From NCBI GenBank assembly GCA_036365145.1, contig JAEOAD010000015.1:38207501-38271500 (forward strand): a stretch of DNA of 64,000 nt, read 5' to 3'. Positions 60,960 to 64,000 of this stretch are shown piece after piece. This DNA comes from Orientallactaga sibirica. Lineage: Eukaryota; Chordata; Mammalia; Rodentia; Dipodidae. A program made the translations under genes and the position numbers. Position 1 is the first letter of the stretch; every line of letters starts with the position of its first letter. A model generated the notes under the pieces. The model made no database searches. It saw nothing but the letters and a program-made list of their open reading frames with translations, and was not told the DNA's origin.

Positions 60960-61119
60960 TGCAGTTGACATTTTTAATACTTTTCTTATTAATTATTTTC
61001 ATACACGGATAAAATGTATTTTGATCATAATCACCTTTCATTACCTTCTCTTGCCCCCAACCCTGCCACTGAGACCTTTCTTCTTCCCTAGACCCTCTTC
61101 CTCTTTGATGTCTTTCTTC

Positions 61120-61141
61120 GTGTGTGTGTGTGTGTGTGTGT
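61120..61141. repeat. (GT)n microsatellite
   Basis: About 11 GT units. Confidence 0.9.
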
Positions 61142-61626
61142 ATGCACATGGGTGTCCCACTGAGTTTCGTTAGAGGTAGACAAGCATGGGTGGGGACTAT
61201 TTACCAAAACACATGCAATTCACCAGTGGTTACAGCAGTGAAGAAAAAGTCTCCCCTTCCTTTAGGAGCCATTAATTGCCAGTGACTCCTCAGGGAGGGA
61301 GGGAAGCCTCATGCCCTCTGCTACCATCCATACAGAATGGTCACGGGCCCAGTACTGTGCAGGTCTTGTGCAGGCAGTGATAGTTGCTTTAAGGTCATGA
61401 ATACAATGGCTATGCCATGTCCAGGAGGCTTCCACAGCACTCCTCCCCATCCTCTAGCTCTTACATTCCTCCCACACCCTCTTCATCAATGTTCCCTGAG
61501 CCTTGGAGAGTTGAAGAGGGAGGGAAATATGTCTCATTTAGCACTCTTGTCATTGTTATTACTAAGTCTATTCTCACTGTACCTCAGTTTCATTTGAAAG
61601 TCTCTCCTTAACGCACACACCTCAAG

Positions 61627-61723
61627 ATATGAAGCTGGGGCGGAATGTGGCAAGAACGTTTCTGGATTATTACCGGCTGAACCCCCTGGTGGATAAGATA
61701 GCGGTCCCCATGCCAAGGCTACG
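61627..61723 (+). CDS. Agbl4: Agbl4 (CCP6) internal coding exon, near C-terminus
   Basis: This 97-bp exon is entered in phase 1 and left in phase 2. Its first two bases complete a tyrosine codon, and it then encodes MKLGRNVARTFLDYYRLNP and ends VPMPRLR, the last Arg being split across the next junction. This is the final helical part of the CCP6 carboxypeptidase domain, before the basic and serine-rich tail, which is not in the window. The donor CG|gtaagt is strong. The acceptor is weaker because purines interrupt the pyrimidine tract. The open frame across all three exons, with no stop, argues for a working gene and not a processed copy, as does the presence of introns. Confidence 0.96.
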
Positions 61724-62169
61724 GTAAGTGGCAGTGAAGCAGTCTGGGTTGTGGTCCTGCTTCACTGGCTCTGTGCTCAGCATAGCTTCCCTTTGCTTCT
61801 CCATGGCCCTCAGCTTCCCACATGTGCCACAGGGGCTGCATGGATGGGAAATGTTCCTGAGCATAAGGTTTCAAAAGGAGCATCATCCCAGATTTCTAGC
61901 CAGTCCACCATGGCCCTGGACAAGTCCCTTCACTCACTTGGTCAGTGGGGACTTGTCCTGACTCACCTGGTCAGTCAGGCTGAGTAATGTCTCAGGGCCA
62001 ATGTCCTGCAATGCAGTAAGTTGTACATCTCTGTGCTCCAATCAGTGCAGTGTCTGCATGAGAGCATCACCAAAGATCCCCTGTCTCACATAGCAAAGGA
62101 TAATCACATTTCTGACCCACCATGGGCGTCCCCAAGGTTGAGACACTGCAGGGGGACTAGGATCAGGCT

Positions 62170-62330
62170 GCTTGCATTTGCCATCTCCTCTGACAGCTCT
62201 TCTTCCAGGATTTCCATGTGAACTCCAGTTATTCAGCTTCCTCAGCTACAAGGTGGGCACGATAGTACACACTTTTCAGATTGTTATCAAGTGTTATCAC
62301 AGCACCCAGGCATACAGACATCCTATCAGG
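62170..62330 (+). repeat. MIR fragment
   Basis: Contains ttattcagcttcctcagcta, then gattgttatcaagtgttatc. Confidence 0.55.
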
Positions 62331-62754
62331 CCTAGGTAGTCCCCTTCCCTAAGACTAAAGGTTTAGACTAGAAAAGACACACTCCTGAGAAATCCCACCC
62401 CAGATCGTCTGATGAGGCCCCACTTTCAGGTCCAGTGAGGAAAGAAGACTGGGCAGTGACCATCCACCTTGCCTGAGAACTGGGCAACAGCCACAAGCTC
62501 TAGGAGTTCCCATGTCTGCTGGTGGAGAGCTCAGTGAGCATCTGAGCAGTGATATCCAATGGCATCTGGAATGTCCTAGCACCACTCTACCTCTGGGCCT
62601 CATCTCCTATCCCCCTACTGGTCCATCCTCCTGGAGTGACATGACAATGTCTAGCTCCCTGCTACTACCAGACCATTCTTTCCACTGACCTTATCCATGT
62701 ACTTGGTGCCTCTGGAACTTAGCACTGATGTACCTTTCCCTCCCCTGTTATTAA

Positions 62755-62990
62755 TAAAACAATATAAATAACTGTTATTTGTTGTATGAAGCACTTTGTG
62801 TAGAGCACCCTAGTGTAGGTAGAGGTTCTATTCCCATCTTACACAAGAAGAAAGGGAGGCTCATTAAGGGACAGAAGACTGACTGAGGGCACAGAGTCTC
62901 TACCACAGCCAGAATTTCATCCAGGTTCTCATGATTCTAAAGTCATTCAAACTCCACTGCAATGGAGGCCCATTAGTAGACTCAGATTCT
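62755..62990 (-). repeat. MIR fragment
   Basis: Contains acaagaagaaagggaggctc, then gactgagggcacagagtctc. Confidence 0.65.
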
Positions 62991-63004
62991 GTGCAAGCTC
63001 TTAG

Positions 63005-63140
63005 GAGCTAGGTTCAAAGCAAGTTTATTGGCCTCTTAAAGCTCTTCTCTACCTACCTATTAAACAGAAGTGATAACAACACCTCTAATTATGGTTTTGA
63101 AGATTAGATACAAGCCTAATGCAACACAGCACAGTGTAGA
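63005..63140 (+). repeat. MIR trace
   Basis: Contains acagaagtgataacaacacc, then tttgaagattagatac. Confidence 0.45.
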
Positions 63141-63424
63141 TTCCCCAAAATGTTTTCATCTCTTCTACTTTCTGGCTCGTGGTCCCAGAATTTCAACCAA
63201 CCAGCTCATAATGGTTGGAAGAGATGTTGTCTTAAGGTTTGCACCCCAGGTCTGCACAATCTACACAGCAGTGCCCTCTGGTGGCACCCTGACTTGGACT
63301 ATGCATAGATCACCTGGACTCTTTGAGTCCCCATCCTAGGGTATTATAAGCCCTGCAGGAGGATTGCCTGTTTCTTATCTGGGTTCCTGAAGTGCCACCT
63401 TGCAGCACACATACCTGCACGCAT

Positions 63425-63570
63425 TAGCCCATCCATTCCTTCCCTCATTCACTTAGGAAAGACAGCAGCACATCCTGCCTGGCCCTGGAGGGAGGGAGAT
63501 GTGGAAATGAGCTTGTGATGAAGGCATGACCCTGCCTTTGAGGAGCCAGCCTCTAGAGGAAGGTGCTCAG
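63425..63570 (-). repeat. L2 trace, antisense
   Basis: Contains catccattccttccctcatt and catgaccctgcctttgagga. Confidence 0.45.
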
Positions 63571-64000
63571 TTCATTCTTGGAAGTCCTTTTTGATTGGCT
63601 GAAGTTCTTAAAAATTTAAAGCTTTATAAAACTCAAAAGAATTCCTAGAATCTCATTTACAAGTTAATTTGGGGATTATCTCTTTTGGGTCTTGTGGCAG
63701 CCTGAATAAAAATGAGCTTGATCCTTCACACTGCTTCCCCTTGAATGTGGCATGTCACAGACCAGTGAGACAGCGCTGACATTCAGGGAGACCTTTGTGA
63801 TCATGACAGGTGAAGGCAGCAAGGCCAAGAGAGAAAGGGAGCTGGATAGTGAGATCTGGAACTGGAGCCTTGGCCCCACCTCTGCACAGGGCTCTCTGCC
63901 TCAGATGGGAAAGGTTGTTCCAGATTGTGGTGGGAGAGAGGGAGGGCTTGATGCTGCGTTGGAGGATGTAGCCAAGTCTCAAGACCCTGGTTTAAAAGCT

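Larger units (their letters stand above)
19623..61626 (+). other. Agbl4: Agbl4 intron (42 kb)
   Basis: This is a large phase-1 intron. It begins gtatcc and ends in an acceptor whose pyrimidine tract is broken by purines (acacacctcaag). Its content is MaLR LTRs, a Tigger fossil, an L1 with nested SINEs, many DIP-like SINEs, B1, L2 and MIR. No exon of a nested gene is recognised; BEND5, which I recall as lying inside AGBL4 in other mammals, is not seen here. Parts without an identifiable repeat include 21540-22160, 26500-27500, 29000-29900, 30540-31230, 37640-38230, 44200-44500, 44620-45500, 56500-57390, 58200-58570 and 60130-60580. Confidence 0.9.
61724..64000 (+). other. Agbl4: Agbl4 intron, 5' part (3' end outside window)
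   Basis: The intron opens with gtaagt and runs off the window. I looked for an exon coding for the basic C-terminal tail of CCP6 and did not find one. The content is MIR fragments (62170-62330, 62755-62990, 63005-63140) and an antisense L2 trace (63425-63570). 61740-62170, 62340-62750 and 63570-64000 hold nothing that I can name. Confidence 0.85.

Overview
The window is nuclear DNA from a rodent. It contains B1 SINEs, ID/B4-like SINEs, MaLR LTRs, an L1 with a rodent-type 3' end, and about twenty copies of a B2-superfamily tRNA-derived SINE. That SINE's body (motifs such as agccagatgcacaaggtgg and catctggagtt) resembles the DIP SINE of jerboas and jumping mice. A dipodoid rodent (jerboa or jumping mouse) is my inference; rodent is near certain from the sequence.

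The only gene I can support is part of Agbl4 (cytosolic carboxypeptidase 6, CCP6, peptidase family M14) on the + strand. Three coding exons, at 17096-17248, 19460-19622 and 61627-61723, join in one reading frame (phases 0-0, 1-1, exit 2) and encode about 137 residues of the C-terminal part of the carboxypeptidase domain. They include the DIHAHS zinc-ligand histidine and the TLEVSF catalytic glutamate. Everything else lies in four Agbl4 intron segments: 1-17095 (partial), 17249-19459, 19623-61626 (42 kb) and 61724-64000 (partial). Upstream exons and the last exon(s) fall outside the window. I see no promoter, CpG island, RNA gene or second protein-coding gene.

The introns are filled with repeats of several ages. 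The oldest are MIR and L2 fragments, MLT1 LTR remnants and a Tigger DNA transposon fossil. Younger ones are four ORR1/MT-like MaLR LTRs, a 5'-truncated L1 on the - strand (51123-54375) with two SINEs inside it, B1 copies, and DIP-like SINEs, many still with 10-16 bp target-site duplications. The locally unusual items are a 207-bp block repeated 2 kb away (7357 and 9314), a 74-bp tandem duplication in the short intron (18351-18498), two SINEs integrated in turn at one target (27515-27981), a composite B1/DIP insertion (39330-39887), and a (TG)11-CG-(CA)17 palindromic microsatellite.

Several repeat-poor AT-rich stretches (10850-11190, 15570-16140, 26340-26510, 37640-37900, 41800-42010) are candidates for conserved non-coding elements. 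I found nothing that looks like an undescribed protein or RNA system; the window reads as ordinary intron of a very large gene.
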